Made by a program: the position numbers and the translations under genes
The notes under the pieces: generated by a model
The model's database searches: none
What the model was told of the DNA's origin: nothing
What the model saw: only the letters and a program-made list of their open reading frames with translations
Assembly: GCA_903930535.1 (NCBI GenBank)
Contig: CAIYYX010000229.1
Span: 1-39,579 of the forward strand
Length of the DNA stretch: 39,579 nt
Direction: 5' to 3'
Source of the DNA: an uncultured Sterolibacterium sp.
GTDB taxonomy: Bacteria; Pseudomonadota; Gammaproteobacteria; Burkholderiales; Rhodocyclaceae
In this document: positions 1-9,173 of the stretch, in pieces
Position numbering within the stretch: the stretch's first letter is position 1
Layout: every line of letters begins with the position of its first letter

Positions 1-1
1 A

Positions 2-604
2 GGGCAGAAACTTCCTACAGAGCGCGATCTGGCGGCGCGCTACAGCGTACCGCGCAGCGCCGCCCGCAAGATCCTGGCGGGATTGGAGACGGAAGGCTAC
101 ATCACGCGCGCCGTGGGCAGCGGCACCTTCGTCGCCGATCCCTCGCTGCGCCGTCCCCGGCAGTTGCCTCCGCTGGATGAAGCGCATGTCAGCCCGGCTC
201 AGATCATGGAGGCGAGATTGCTCTTCGAGCCGGGTCTGGCCGAACTGGCGGTCACCAACGCCACCCCGGCCGATTTCGCACGCTTCGAGTTTTGCCTGGA
301 AAAGTCGGAAGCGGCTCGCACCGTCCAGGAGTTCGAGTTGTGGGACGGCGCCCTGCACCAAGCCATCGCTGCCGCCACCCACAACACCCTGGTCATCCGC
401 TTCTTCGACATGATCCATGCGCTGCGCCAGCAGGCGGAATGGGGCAAATTGAAGCAGCGCAGCCTGACGCCAGAGCGCAGACAGGCGACGCGGCGCGAGC
501 ACAAGGCACTGGTCAAGGCAATCCTGGAGCGCGACCCCGATCTGGCGCGCAAGACCCTGGCGACACACCTGCGCAATGTCAGAGACAATCTCCTGGGATA
601 CTGA
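2..604 (+). CDS. GntR/FadR-family transcriptional regulator (5' partial)
   Basis: The reading frame is open from the left edge, so the start lies outside the window; a TTG at 83 is internal and not the real start. The first visible residues (LPTERDLAARYSVPRSA, then a GLETEGYI..GSGTFV wing) are the winged helix-turn-helix of GntR proteins. The rest is an all-helical FCD ligand domain: the D-x3-H pair in ELWDGALHQAI and two later His (REHKAL, ATHLRN) match the usual metal/carboxylate-binding set. FadR-subfamily proteins are dimeric repressors or activators that respond to small organic acids. It lies 148 bp upstream of the oxalate carrier on the same strand, with a matching palindrome between them, so oxalate or a related acid is a reasonable but unproven effector. 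Confidence 0.9.
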   Translation, partial: GQKLPTERDLAARYSVPRSAARKILAGLETEGYITRAVGSGTFVADPSLRRPRQLPPLDEAHVSPAQIMEARLLFEPGLAELAVTNATPADFARFEFCLEKSEAARTVQEFELWDGALHQAIAAATHNTLVIRFFDMIHALRQQAEWGKLKQRSLTPERRQATRREHKALVKAILERDPDLARKTLATHLRNVRDNLLGY

Positions 605-661
605 TAAGGGCAGTTGTCGCTAGACGGGAATATTGGTAGTATTTAAAAACCAATGGTCGCA

Positions 662-676
662 ATTGGTTTAACCAAT
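662..676. promoter_or_regulatory. Palindromic operator candidate for the GntR regulator
   Basis: A 7-bp inverted repeat with one central base (ATTGGTT-T-AACCAAT) fits the FadR-subfamily operator pattern TNGTNNNACNA. A second, looser pair of the same half-sites (ATTGGT at 632-637, ACCAAT at 649-654) lies just upstream. The site is between the regulator gene and the oxalate carrier; TTGGTT at 664-669 with AATTAT at 687-692 could be a weak -35/-10 pair overlapping it. Confidence 0.5.
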
Positions 677-752
677 CAATAAGAACAATTATTAGGCAGT
701 CCAGACCGAGCCCTTCGGGCAAGGCGAACTGGTAACTTGAGGAGGAGACACA

Positions 753-2018
753 GTGGAAACAACGGGCACAAATAAATCTGTTTTTGCAAATTCATGGATC
801 CAGCTCGTATTGGGCGTGATCTGCATGGCGGCGATCGCGAACTTGCAGTATGGCTGGACCTTGTTCGTCAATCCGCTCGACGCAAAGTACCACTGGGGCA
901 AGTCTGCGATCCAGGTCGCCTTCACGATTTTTGTTCTGACCGAGACATGGCTGGTTCCTGTCGAAGGTTGGCTCGTCGATAAATACGGTCCGAGAATAGT
1001 CACCGTGGGAGGCGGAATCCTGTGCGGCATCGCCTGGATGATGAACTCGGTGGCTGACACCCTGCCCCTGCTCTATACCGCCGCGGCCATCGGCGGTATC
1101 GGTGCCGGTGCTGTCTACGGCACTTGCGTGGGCAATGCCCTGAAGTGGTTTCCCGGCCGCCGTGGCCTGGCTGCGGGCGTCACCGCCATGGGTTTCGGCG
1201 CCGGTGCGGCACTGACCGTGATCCCGATCGCGAACATGATAGATAGCGCCGGATTCCAGGCCGCCTTCTTCCACTTCGGCTGGGGCCAGGGCCTGATCGT
1301 CGTGATCGCCGGCCTGTGCCTGCTGGCACCGCCGCTCGAGGTTCTGGAAGCGGGAAAAGTAAGCACCAAGGCATCCGCATACAATGCCACGCCCGTGGAA
1401 GTGATGAAGGCCCCGGTATTCTGGGTGCTCTATCTGATGTTCGTGCTGATGGCGGCAGGCGGCCTCATGGCTACCGCACAGCTCGGACCCATCGCCAAGG
1501 ACTTCGGCCTGAACGGCAAGAATGTGATGTTGTTCGGAATGGCCCTGCCGGCGCTGCAGTTCGCCCTGACCGTAGACCGCATTCTCAATGGCGTGACCCG
1601 GCCGATCTGCGGCTGGATCTCCGACCACATCGGCCGGGAGAACACCATGTGCATCGTGTTTGCCATGGAAGCGGTGGGCATCGTCCTGTTGGCGCTGTAT
1701 GGCGCGGATCCCTGGCTGTTCGTCATCCTGACCGGCGTCGTGTTCTTTGCCTGGGGCGAGATCTACAGCCTGTTCCCGGCAACCTGCACCGATTCCTTTG
1801 GCCCCAAGTTCGCCGCCACCAATGCCGGACTGCTTTATACCGCAAAGGGAACGGCGTCCCTGGTCGTGCCAATCACCAGCGTCATCAGCGCGGCCACCGG
1901 CAGTTGGCTGATGGTGTTCTATCTCGCCGCCGGCATGGCGGCTCTGGCCTCGGTGCTGGCTCTATTTGTCCTGAAGCCGATGCGCATCAAGCATGCATTG
2001 AAAACACGGGGAGCTTAA
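753..2018 (+). CDS. MFS transporter, oxalate:formate antiporter-like
   Basis: A 421-residue major facilitator protein starting at GTG 753, chosen for the strong GAGGAGGAG ribosome-binding site about 8 bases upstream and because the first membrane segment begins soon after. About twelve hydrophobic segments are visible, with a charged central loop near residues 195-215. The GWLVDKYGPR loop between TM2 and TM3 and the later CGWISDHIGRENT loop are the usual MFS motifs. The opening (WIQLVLGVICMAAIANLQYGW) resembles the OFA group typified by Oxalobacter OxlT. Next to oxc and frc, the natural role is oxalate uptake coupled to formate efflux in the inner membrane. Substrate assignment rests on context; a related monocarboxylate carrier is the alternative. 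Confidence 0.85.
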   Translation: METTGTNKSVFANSWIQLVLGVICMAAIANLQYGWTLFVNPLDAKYHWGKSAIQVAFTIFVLTETWLVPVEGWLVDKYGPRIVTVGGGILCGIAWMMNSVADTLPLLYTAAAIGGIGAGAVYGTCVGNALKWFPGRRGLAAGVTAMGFGAGAALTVIPIANMIDSAGFQAAFFHFGWGQGLIVVIAGLCLLAPPLEVLEAGKVSTKASAYNATPVEVMKAPVFWVLYLMFVLMAAGGLMATAQLGPIAKDFGLNGKNVMLFGMALPALQFALTVDRILNGVTRPICGWISDHIGRENTMCIVFAMEAVGIVLLALYGADPWLFVILTGVVFFAWGEIYSLFPATCTDSFGPKFAATNAGLLYTAKGTASLVVPITSVISAATGSWLMVFYLAAGMAALASVLALFVLKPMRIKHALKTRGA

Positions 2019-2033
2019 CCCCCGCTTCAGGCC

Positions 2034-2068
2034 AAACTGCCCGCCAGACCGGCGGGCAGTTTGTTTTT
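2034..2068 (+). terminator. Rho-independent terminator after the carrier gene
   Basis: A 12-bp perfect stem (AAACTGCCCGCC pairing with GGCGGGCAGTTT) with a 5-base loop is followed by GTTTTT. It lies between the carrier and oxc, so part of the transcript probably ends here and oxc expression may be partly uncoupled from the carrier. Confidence 0.8.
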
Positions 2069-2104
2069 CAACCCGTTTGACGAGCGAAATAACAGGAGCA
2101 GGAC

Positions 2105-3853
2105 ATGTCTTCAGCAACCCCAGCAGCGCCGGCGACAGCGGAAGATGCCGTGAAAACGATTGACGGATTTCATCTGGTGATCGATGGCCTGAAACTCAAC
2201 GGCATCGATACCATCTTCGGTCTGCCCGGCATTCCCATCACGGATCTCACGCGTATGGCGCAAGCCGAAGGCATGCGGGTCATCTCCTTCCGTCACGAGC
2301 AGAATGCCGGCAACGCCGCTGCGATCGCCGGGTTCCTGACCCAGAAGCCCGGCATCTGCCTGACCGTGTCGGCGCCCGGCTTCCTGAACGGCCTGTTGGC
2401 GCTGACCAATGCCACCGTCAATTGCTTTCCCATGATCCTGATCAGCGGCTCCTCGGAACGCGAGATTGTCGATCTGCAGCAGGGCGATTACGAGGAAATG
2501 GATCAACTGGCCATCGCCAAGCCGCTGTGCAAGGCAGCTTTCCGTGTGCTCCATGCCGAAGACATCGGTGTGGGCATCGCGCGCGCTATCCGTTCTGCCC
2601 TGTCAGGCCGTCCGGGCGGGGTCTATCTCGACCTTCCCGCCAAATTGTTCGCGCAGACCATGGAAGCGGAAGCAGGCAAACGATCCTTGATAAAGGTCGT
2701 CGATCCGGCGCCGCGCCAGATCCCGGCGCCAGACGCAGTCAAACGCGCACTCGATCTGTTGCAGGGCGCAAAGCGTCCGCTGATCCTTCTGGGCAAGGGC
2801 GCGGCATACGCCCAGGCCGATGCCGACATTCGCGCCCTCATCGAAAAGTCCGGCATCCCCTACCTGCCGATGTCCATGGCCAAGGGCCTCTTGCCCGACA
2901 CCCACGAACAATCGGCATCTGCTGCGCGTTCCTATGTGCTGCCCGAGGCCGACGTCGTGATGCTGGTGGGCGCACGACTGAACTGGCTGCTGTCGCAAGG
3001 CAAGGGCAAGACGTGGGGCGGCAAGAGTTCGAAGGACTGGGCGGAGAAGAGCTTCATCCAGATCGACATTTCGCCGACGGAAATCGACAGCAACGTGCCC
3101 ATCGCCGCGCCCCTGATCGGCGACATCGGTTCCTGCGTGTCGGCGCTCCTGGCAGGCATGGGGGCGAACTGGGCCAAGGCGCCGGCCGAGTGGACCGCTG
3201 CGGTCGCCGAGCGCAAGAACAAGAACATCGCCAAGATGGCCGAGACCTTGGCCAAGGATCCCTCGCCGATGAACTTCCACAGTGCCCTGGCCGTGGTCCG
3301 CGACATGGTCAAGGCGCATCCGGACGCCATCCTGGTCAATGAAGGCGCCAACGCGCTCGACTTCACCCGCAGCATCGTAGATATGTACCAGCCGAGGAAG
3401 CGTCTGGATGTGGGCACCTGGGGCATCATGGGCATCGGCATGGGATTTGCCATCGCCGCCGCCGTGGTTACCAAAAAGCCTGTTATCGCCATTGAAGGCG
3501 ATAGCGCCTTCGGCTTTTCCGGCATGGAAGTTGAAACCATTTGCCGCTACAACCTGCCGGTCTGCGTGGTCATCCTGAACAACAATGGTGTTTATGGCGG
3601 CACGGACGTCAATCGCGGTGGCGGAACCGATGTCGCGCCGACGGTATTCGTCAAGAACGCGCGCTACGACAAGCTGATGGAAGCCTTCGGCGGCGTCGGC
3701 GTCAATGCCACGACCCCGGCCGAACTGCGGCGTGCAATGGACGAGGCGATTCGCTCGGGCAAGCCGACCTTGATCAACGCCGTCATCGACGAGACCGCCG
3801 GCACCGAAAGCGGCCGCATCACCAGCCTGAATCCCACCGCGAAGAAGAAGTAA
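2105..3853 (+). CDS. oxc: Oxalyl-CoA decarboxylase
   Basis: A 582-residue thiamine-diphosphate enzyme that converts oxalyl-CoA to formyl-CoA and CO2 in the cytoplasm. The N-terminal Pyr domain has the cofactor-activating glutamate in FRHEQNAG (E65). The middle domain (about 200-350) has the family Rossmann fold, and the C-terminal PP domain carries the metal-binding GDSAFGFSG...NNN signature near residue 466. The length fits Oxalobacter Oxc (568 aa), and the sequence [12 protein letters not shown] with [21 protein letters not shown] is characteristic of Oxc rather than acetolactate synthase. The start at ATG 2105 follows AGGAGC. It lies 32 bp before frc, which makes its substrate. Confidence 0.96.
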   Translation: MSSATPAAPATAEDAVKTIDGFHLVIDGLKLNGIDTIFGLPGIPITDLTRMAQAEGMRVISFRHEQNAGNAAAIAGFLTQKPGICLTVSAPGFLNGLLALTNATVNCFPMILISGSSEREIVDLQQGDYEEMDQLAIAKPLCKAAFRVLHAEDIGVGIARAIRSALSGRPGGVYLDLPAKLFAQTMEAEAGKRSLIKVVDPAPRQIPAPDAVKRALDLLQGAKRPLILLGKGAAYAQADADIRALIEKSGIPYLPMSMAKGLLPDTHEQSASAARSYVLPEADVVMLVGARLNWLLSQGKGKTWGGKSSKDWAEKSFIQIDISPTEIDSNVPIAAPLIGDIGSCVSALLAGMGANWAKAPAEWTAAVAERKNKNIAKMAETLAKDPSPMNFHSALAVVRDMVKAHPDAILVNEGANALDFTRSIVDMYQPRKRLDVGTWGIMGIGMGFAIAAAVVTKKPVIAIEGDSAFGFSGMEVETICRYNLPVCVVILNNNGVYGGTDVNRGGGTDVAPTVFVKNARYDKLMEAFGGVGVNATTPAELRRAMDEAIRSGKPTLINAVIDETAGTESGRITSLNPTAKKK

Positions 3854-3885
3854 GACGCATACCACGTACAGATAAGGGAACATTC

Positions 3886-5133
3886 ATGAGCAAAGCATTA
3901 GACGGCGTTCGCATTCTCGATTTCACCCACGTGCAGTCGGGTCCGACCTGCACCCAGCTTCTCGCCTGGATGGGCGCCGACGTGATCAAGGTCGAGCGAG
4001 CCGGCGAGGGCGACATCACGCGCGGACAATTGCGCGACATTCCCGATGTGGACAGCCTCTATTTCACCATGCTGAACCACAACAAGCGTTCGATCACCCT
4101 CGACACCAAAACCCAGAAGGGCAAGGAAGTTCTGGAGACCATGGTCAAGACCTGCGACGTGCTGGTGGAGAATTTCGCCCCCGGCGCCCTCGATCGCATG
4201 GGCTTCACCTGGGAGCGCATCCAGGAACTCAACCCGCGCATGGTCGTCGCCTCGGTCAAGGGTTTCGGCCCGGGCCCCTACGAGGACTGCAAGGTGTATG
4301 AGAACGTCGCGCAATGCGCCGGCGGCTCGGCATCGACGACGGGCTTCGATGACGGCCCGCCGTTGGTCACCGGCGCGCAGATCGGCGACAGCGGCACGGG
4401 ATTGCATCTTGCCCTGGGCATCGTCGCCGCACTCTACCAACGCAACACCACGGGACGCGGGCAGAAGGTGCTCACCGCGATGCAGGACGGCGTGCTCAAT
4501 CTTTGCCGCGTCAAGCTGCGCGATCAGCAGCGCCTGGAGCGCACCGGCGTGATGAAGGAATACCCGCAATATCCCGACGGCAATTTCGGCGATTCCGTGC
4601 CGCGCGCCGGCAATGCCTCGGGCGGCGGCCAGCCAGGCTGGATCCTGAAGTGCAAGGGTTGGGAGACCGACCCCAATGCCTACATCTACTTCATCATGCA
4701 GGCGCCGGTCTGGGGGGCGATCTGCAAGGTGATCGGCAAGGAAGGCTGGATTACCGATCCGGACTACGCCAAGCCGCCGGCGCGTCTGCCCAAGCTCATG
4801 GCGATCTTCGGAACGATAGAGGAGTGGACCAAGACCAAGACCAAGTTCGAGGCGATGGACATCCTGAACGAGTTCGACATCCCCTGCGGTCCCATCCTCT
4901 CGATGAAAGAGATCGCCCACGAACCGTCCTTGCGCGCGACAGGCACCATCGTCGAGGTCGATCACCCGACGCGCGGCAAGTATCTTTCAGTCGGCAATCC
5001 AATCAAGATGTCCGACAGTCCCACCGAAGTGACGCGCTCGCCTCTCCTGGGCGAGCATACGGACGAAGTCCTGGCTGAACTGGGCTACAGCAAGGATCAA
5101 GTCGCGATATTGCGCGCCGAGAAGGTGATCTGA
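3886..5133 (+). CDS. frc: Formyl-CoA:oxalate CoA-transferase
   Basis: A class III (family III) CoA-transferase of 415 residues that moves CoA from formyl-CoA to oxalate, feeding oxalyl-CoA to Oxc. The catalytic aspartate is D168 in [11 protein letters not shown], equivalent to Asp169 of the Oxalobacter enzyme. The glycine loop reads [10 protein letters not shown]; as I recall it, the Oxalobacter loop has four glycines, so the first appears to be serine here. A segment before this loop is shorter than in the 428-residue Oxalobacter protein. The start at ATG 3886 ([13 protein letters not shown]) matches the family N-terminus; the open frame upstream of it overlaps oxc and is not coding. The C-terminus ends in [14 protein letters not shown], as in the family. 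Confidence 0.95.
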   Translation: MSKALDGVRILDFTHVQSGPTCTQLLAWMGADVIKVERAGEGDITRGQLRDIPDVDSLYFTMLNHNKRSITLDTKTQKGKEVLETMVKTCDVLVENFAPGALDRMGFTWERIQELNPRMVVASVKGFGPGPYEDCKVYENVAQCAGGSASTTGFDDGPPLVTGAQIGDSGTGLHLALGIVAALYQRNTTGRGQKVLTAMQDGVLNLCRVKLRDQQRLERTGVMKEYPQYPDGNFGDSVPRAGNASGGGQPGWILKCKGWETDPNAYIYFIMQAPVWGAICKVIGKEGWITDPDYAKPPARLPKLMAIFGTIEEWTKTKTKFEAMDILNEFDIPCGPILSMKEIAHEPSLRATGTIVEVDHPTRGKYLSVGNPIKMSDSPTEVTRSPLLGEHTDEVLAELGYSKDQVAILRAEKVI

Positions 5134-5146
5134 AATCCGATGTTCC

Positions 5147-5176
5147 ACGGCGCCCCGGGCGGAGCGCCGTTTATTT
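5147..5176 (+). terminator. Stem-loop after frc
   Basis: ACGGCGC pairs with GCGCCGT across a 10-base loop and is followed by TTATTT. It could be a weak or attenuating terminator in the 55-bp gap between frc and the synthetase gene. Confidence 0.45.
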
Positions 5177-5188
5177 AAGGATAAGCAA

Positions 5189-7318
5189 ATGACCAAAGAC
5201 AAGGCAAAAGTCCGGAAAATTCTCGACGCGGTGAAGGCTGCCGGAAGAGACTCGCTCACTGCGCCGGAAGGCAAACTGGTCTGCGACGCCTACGGCATCA
5301 GTGTGCCGCAGGAAGGCGTTGCCGCCAACGCCGCGGAGGCGCAGAAGCTCGCCGCCGCCATGGGTTTCCCGGTGGTGATGAAAATCGTCTCCCCGGACAT
5401 CCTGCACAAGACCGAAGCCGGCGGTGTGCTGGTCGGCGTGAAGAGCGCTGAAGAAGCCGGTCAGGGTTTCGACACCATCATTGCCAATGCCAGGAAGTAC
5501 AAGGTGAACGCGCAAATCCTCGGCGTCCAGGTGCAGCAGATGTTGAAGGGCGGCCAGGAAGTCATCATCGGCGCCGTCACAGACAACAGCTTCGGCAAGC
5601 TGGTCGCCTTCGGCTTAGGGGGTGTGCTGGTCGAGGTCCTGAAGGACATCACCTTCCGCCTCGCCCCGGCCACCCGTGAAGATGCCCTGTCCATGCTGGA
5701 CGGAATCCAGGCCGCGGAAATGCTCAAGGGCGTACGCGGCTCGGACCCGGTCGACCGCGAGGCGTTGGCCAAGCTCATCGTCGGCGTTTCCGAACTGGTC
5801 AGCGACTTTCCGGAAATCTCCGAGATGGACCTGAACCCGGTGTTTGCCACCAAAGACAGCGCCATCGCCGCAGACGTGCGCATCGTGGTCGATTTCGCTC
5901 CCAAGGTGCCGCGTTACCGTCCGCCGGAAGCGGAGGTCCTGGCCAGCATGAAGCGCATCATGCAGCCCAAATCGGTCGCCGTGATCGGTGCCTCCGCCGA
6001 GGACGGCAAGATCGGCAATTCGGTCATGAAGAACCTGATCAACGGCGGCTACAAGGGCAACATCTACCCGATCCATCCAAAGGCCGATGAAATCCTGGGC
6101 TACAAGGCCTACAAGAGCGTCAAGGACGTTCCGGGCGAGATCGACACCGCGGTGTTTGCGATTCCGGCCAAGTTCGTCGCCGGTGCGCTGGTCGAGTGCG
6201 GCGAGAAGAAGATCGCCGGCGCCATCCTGATTCCCTCGGGCTTCGCCGAAACCGGCGAACACGCCTTGCAGGAAGAACTCGTCGCCATCGGCCGAAAGTA
6301 CAACATCCGCCTGATGGGGCCGAACATCTACGGCTTCTACTACACCCCGGCGAATCTCTGCGCCACCTTCTGCACCTCCTACGACGTCAAGGGCTCCGCC
6401 GCCTTGTCCTCGCAGTCGGGCGGCATCGGCATGGCCATCATCGGCTTCTCCCGTTCCGCGAAGATGGGCGTATCCGCCATCGTTGGCCTTGGCAACAAGT
6501 CGGACATCGACGAGGACGATCTCTTGATTTTCTTCGAACAGGATCCGAACACAAAGGTCATCGCCCAGCACTGCGAAGACCTGAAGGACGGCCGCGCCTT
6601 CGCCGAAGTCGCGCGCCGCGTCTCGAAGAAGAAGCCCGTCATCATGCTGAAGGCCGGTCGCACTTCAGCCGGCGCCAAGGCTGCCAGTTCGCACACGGGT
6701 GCCCTGGCCGGCAACGACAAGATCTACGAAGACGTTTTGAACCAGATCGGCGTGATCCGCGCCCGCAGCTTGCGCGATCTCCTCGACTTCGCGCGTGGGG
6801 TGCCGATTCTGCCGACACCGAAGGGCGAGAATGTGGTCATCATCACCGGCGCCGGCGGCTCAGGCGTGCTCTTGTCCGACTCCTGCGTGGACAACAACCT
6901 GCACCTGATGCCCATGCCGGCCGATCTCGATGCCGCCTTCCGCAAGTTCATCCCGCCTTTCGGCGCGGCCGGCAATCCGGTCGACATCACCGGCGGCGAG
7001 CCGCCGCAGACCTACAAGAACACGGTCTTGCTGGGGCTGTCGGATGACCGCATCCACTCGCTGATTCTCGGCTACTGGCATACCATCGTCACGCCGCCGA
7101 TGGTCTTCGCCAGAATCATCGTCGAGGCGCGTGATGAAATGTTGGCCAAGGGCATAGAGAAGCCCATGGTGGTCTCCCTGGCCGGCGACGTCCAGGTCGA
7201 GGAGGCGGCGCAATACCTCTACGAGCACGGCATTCCCGCCTATGCCTACTCGACCGAAATTCCGGTTGCAGTGCTCGGCGCGAAGTACAAGTGGGCGCGC
7301 GGCGCCGGCCTGGTCTAG
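5189..7318 (+). CDS. NDP-forming acyl-CoA synthetase (acetate-CoA ligase family), beta-alpha fusion
   Basis: A 709-residue protein of the ADP-forming acyl-CoA synthetase superfamily, which interconverts acyl-CoA + ADP + Pi with acid + CoA + ATP. The ATP-grasp (beta) part comes first (about 15-235; LHKTEAGGV with H73). The CoA-binding Rossmann domain (about 255-380, AVIGASAEDGKIG) and the succinyl-CoA-ligase-like domains follow, with the phosphohistidine motif SSHTGALAG (H502). H73 and H502 match the two histidines that relay phosphate in archaeal ACD enzymes. The domain order is the reverse of PatZ-type proteins. It sits 55 bp after frc, so a CoA thioester of the oxalate cycle (oxalyl- or formyl-CoA) is the likely substrate; acetate or another acid cannot be excluded. 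Confidence 0.88.
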   Translation: MTKDKAKVRKILDAVKAAGRDSLTAPEGKLVCDAYGISVPQEGVAANAAEAQKLAAAMGFPVVMKIVSPDILHKTEAGGVLVGVKSAEEAGQGFDTIIANARKYKVNAQILGVQVQQMLKGGQEVIIGAVTDNSFGKLVAFGLGGVLVEVLKDITFRLAPATREDALSMLDGIQAAEMLKGVRGSDPVDREALAKLIVGVSELVSDFPEISEMDLNPVFATKDSAIAADVRIVVDFAPKVPRYRPPEAEVLASMKRIMQPKSVAVIGASAEDGKIGNSVMKNLINGGYKGNIYPIHPKADEILGYKAYKSVKDVPGEIDTAVFAIPAKFVAGALVECGEKKIAGAILIPSGFAETGEHALQEELVAIGRKYNIRLMGPNIYGFYYTPANLCATFCTSYDVKGSAALSSQSGGIGMAIIGFSRSAKMGVSAIVGLGNKSDIDEDDLLIFFEQDPNTKVIAQHCEDLKDGRAFAEVARRVSKKKPVIMLKAGRTSAGAKAASSHTGALAGNDKIYEDVLNQIGVIRARSLRDLLDFARGVPILPTPKGENVVIITGAGGSGVLLSDSCVDNNLHLMPMPADLDAAFRKFIPPFGAAGNPVDITGGEPPQTYKNTVLLGLSDDRIHSLILGYWHTIVTPPMVFARIIVEARDEMLAKGIEKPMVVSLAGDVQVEEAAQYLYEHGIPAYAYSTEIPVAVLGAKYKWARGAGLV

Positions 7319-7323
7319 CTGGC

Positions 7324-7354
7324 ATACCGGAGCGGGCAGCGCCCGCTCCGGTAT
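7324..7354. terminator. Perfect 14-bp stem-loop after the acyl-CoA synthetase
   Basis: Two perfectly complementary 14-base arms (ATACCGGAGCGGGC and its complement) flank a 3-base loop. It begins 5 bases after the synthetase stop. There is no T-run, so it may act as an mRNA 3'-end stabiliser or an imperfect terminator that isolates the next gene. Confidence 0.6.
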
Positions 7355-7370
7355 CAGTCATTCAGAATCC

Positions 7371-9155
7371 ATGCTTGACGTGCCTGTTCCAGATGCCGCC
7401 GCACTGGGTCCATGGAATCCCGGGATAGAGTCGAATATTCCGCGCCGAGTTCTTCCTCTTTCCACCCTCTTCAACCCGGAAAATGTTTTCACCAGCGTCG
7501 AGCGGGCTATCGAACTGCGGGATCTCACGGGTCTGGAACTCAGCGAACTGGTGACCTTTAGGGCCGAGCGCCTGGTGCTGCATGAACTCCTGATCCGGGC
7601 TACCGCCGACTTTTCGGTTTCAGATGGATCGAAGTACGGTGATCTGGGCATCAATTTCCGCTCCATGACCAGAATGATTCTGGCCCGCTATATCGAGCCG
7701 GACATGGACAAGATCACTGCCGCCTACGATGGTCTCAGAGACCAACTGGCGAAGGCGATAGCTGCCGAGCTGGTTTCCGCCTTTGCTCCGCCACGAACAG
7801 GCGCAGGGAAATCGTTTTTCGGGCTGCTCCGCAGCCGCAAAAAGCCGGCGGCCGAAAGTCGTGATTTCCAGCAACTCGCCGACGACTGGGAAGCGAAGGC
7901 GAATACCCCGGGGAGCGATATCTCCAGGGCCGCTTGCCAGGCATTGGCGAGGGTTGTCCGTGCCTTGTACGGCAGGCACGGCCACTCATGGGGAACATCC
8001 GAGCTGATCGGTTCTCTCGCGACCGATCTGGCCTGCAACGATTATGGCAGCGAAGAAATCGGCCGGCTGATCGAGCCCTATATCCTGGAGGCGGCCAGAT
8101 GCGAAGGCTACAGGCGCTTGCGCGCCCAGGAAGCCCCGGTGGTCATGAACACAAAGGGCCCTTCGGCATCGGGCAAGAGCACCCTGCGGCCGCTGCAAAA
8201 GGCATTGGCAAGACGAATAGGCGTGGACTGGAACGAGTTTGCGCTGGTCAGCCCGGACATCTGGCGCAAGCAACTCCTGGAATACTCATCCCTGGGCAAG
8301 GACTACCGCTACGGCGGGCCGCTGACCAGCGCAGAACTGGCCATCATCGATCAGAAGCTCGATCACTACATGGCGCGCAAGGCCGAGCAGGGGAGGATGA
8401 CGCATCTTCTGATTGACCGGTTTCGCTTCGGCAGTTTCTCGCCCCATTCCGAGAAGGTGGGAAACAAATTGCTGACCCGGTTCGGACAGAACATTTATTT
8501 CTTCTTCATGATTACGCCGCCCCAGGAAATCGTGGAACGGGCCTGGAAACGCGGACTTGAGTTTGGCCGCTTCAAGTCGGTGGACGATCTCCTCGCCCAC
8601 AGCGTCGAGGCCTACTCCGGAATGCCGCAGCTTTTCCTGAATTGGGCCCAGCAGGATGAAAAGCCCGTGCATTACGAATTCCTCGACAACAGCGTTGCCC
8701 TCGGGGAACGACCGCGCACCATCGCCTTCGGCTGGAACGGCGAAATGTTCGTCCTCGACGTCAAAAGCATGCTCGACACCGTGCGCTTTCGCAAGGTGAA
8801 TATCGATGCGGGCAGGCCCGAAGAGCTGTATACCGATGCTGGAGAGCAGGCCATGGCGGCGCAAGCCAATACCGATTTTCTCGTGCAATGCGTGCGGCGG
8901 CTGCGCGAGGTCAGCTTCGCCGATCATGAAACTGGGCGTATCTACCTGCGCATGGTGTCCGGGGTTCCGGTATGGGTGGACGACCAGGCTTTGCGCGCGG
9001 CGATTGCCGACCCGGAAACCCGAGCCGGCCTGATCAAGGTCGCGCCCGGTCTGCTGGACAATGCCTGGGGCATTCAGGAACAGCAGATGTTCATATGGGA
9101 CGTCCTCCCGGCCGACCGGATTCACACGTTGGGAGACTGGGGCGATGCAGCGTAG
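7371..9155 (+). CDS. Large P-loop NTPase with zeta-toxin-like kinase domain
   Basis: A 594-residue protein I cannot assign to a named family. The first 250 residues are mostly helical with no recognisable domain. A Walker A loop (GPSASGKST, residues 263-271, K269) is followed by VSPDIWRKQL and then a hydrophobic LLIDRFRF strand. This arrangement resembles zeta-toxin/chloramphenicol-phosphotransferase-type kinases. The C-terminal third (EFLDNSVALGERPRTIAFGW onward) has no motif I know. ATG 7371 is chosen because the open frame upstream is a shadow of the previous gene; no Shine-Dalgarno is visible. No small antitoxin-like gene is next to it, so a toxin role is not supported. Its TAG stop lies inside a palindromic repeat. 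Confidence 0.75.
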   Translation: MLDVPVPDAAALGPWNPGIESNIPRRVLPLSTLFNPENVFTSVERAIELRDLTGLELSELVTFRAERLVLHELLIRATADFSVSDGSKYGDLGINFRSMTRMILARYIEPDMDKITAAYDGLRDQLAKAIAAELVSAFAPPRTGAGKSFFGLLRSRKKPAAESRDFQQLADDWEAKANTPGSDISRAACQALARVVRALYGRHGHSWGTSELIGSLATDLACNDYGSEEIGRLIEPYILEAARCEGYRRLRAQEAPVVMNTKGPSASGKSTLRPLQKALARRIGVDWNEFALVSPDIWRKQLLEYSSLGKDYRYGGPLTSAELAIIDQKLDHYMARKAEQGRMTHLLIDRFRFGSFSPHSEKVGNKLLTRFGQNIYFFFMITPPQEIVERAWKRGLEFGRFKSVDDLLAHSVEAYSGMPQLFLNWAQQDEKPVHYEFLDNSVALGERPRTIAFGWNGEMFVLDVKSMLDTVRFRKVNIDAGRPEELYTDAGEQAMAAQANTDFLVQCVRRLREVSFADHETGRIYLRMVSGVPVWVDDQALRAAIADPETRAGLIKVAPGLLDNAWGIQEQQMFIWDVLPADRIHTLGDWGDAA

Positions 9156-9173
9156 GTTGGGCTCCAGCCCGAC
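9152..9173. repeat. REP-like palindrome forming both stop codons of convergent genes
   Basis: GTAGGTTGGGCTCCAGCCCGAC is an 8-bp-arm hairpin of the GTAGGT(C/T)GGGCT family also present at 15753-15816 and 23386-23463. Its 5' end supplies the TAG (9153-9155) of the plus-strand gene, and its 3' end begins the CTA (9173-9175) that is the TAG stop of the minus-strand gene. It probably serves as a bidirectional 3'-end structure. Confidence 0.8.

Noticed and set aside
2603..3883. 426-residue open frame opposite oxc
   Set aside because: Shadow of oxc; no ribosome-binding site, no recognisable fold.
7371..9155. Toxin-antitoxin module
   Set aside because: Only a zeta-like P-loop core is seen; no small antitoxin gene is adjacent and the protein is far larger than zeta toxins.
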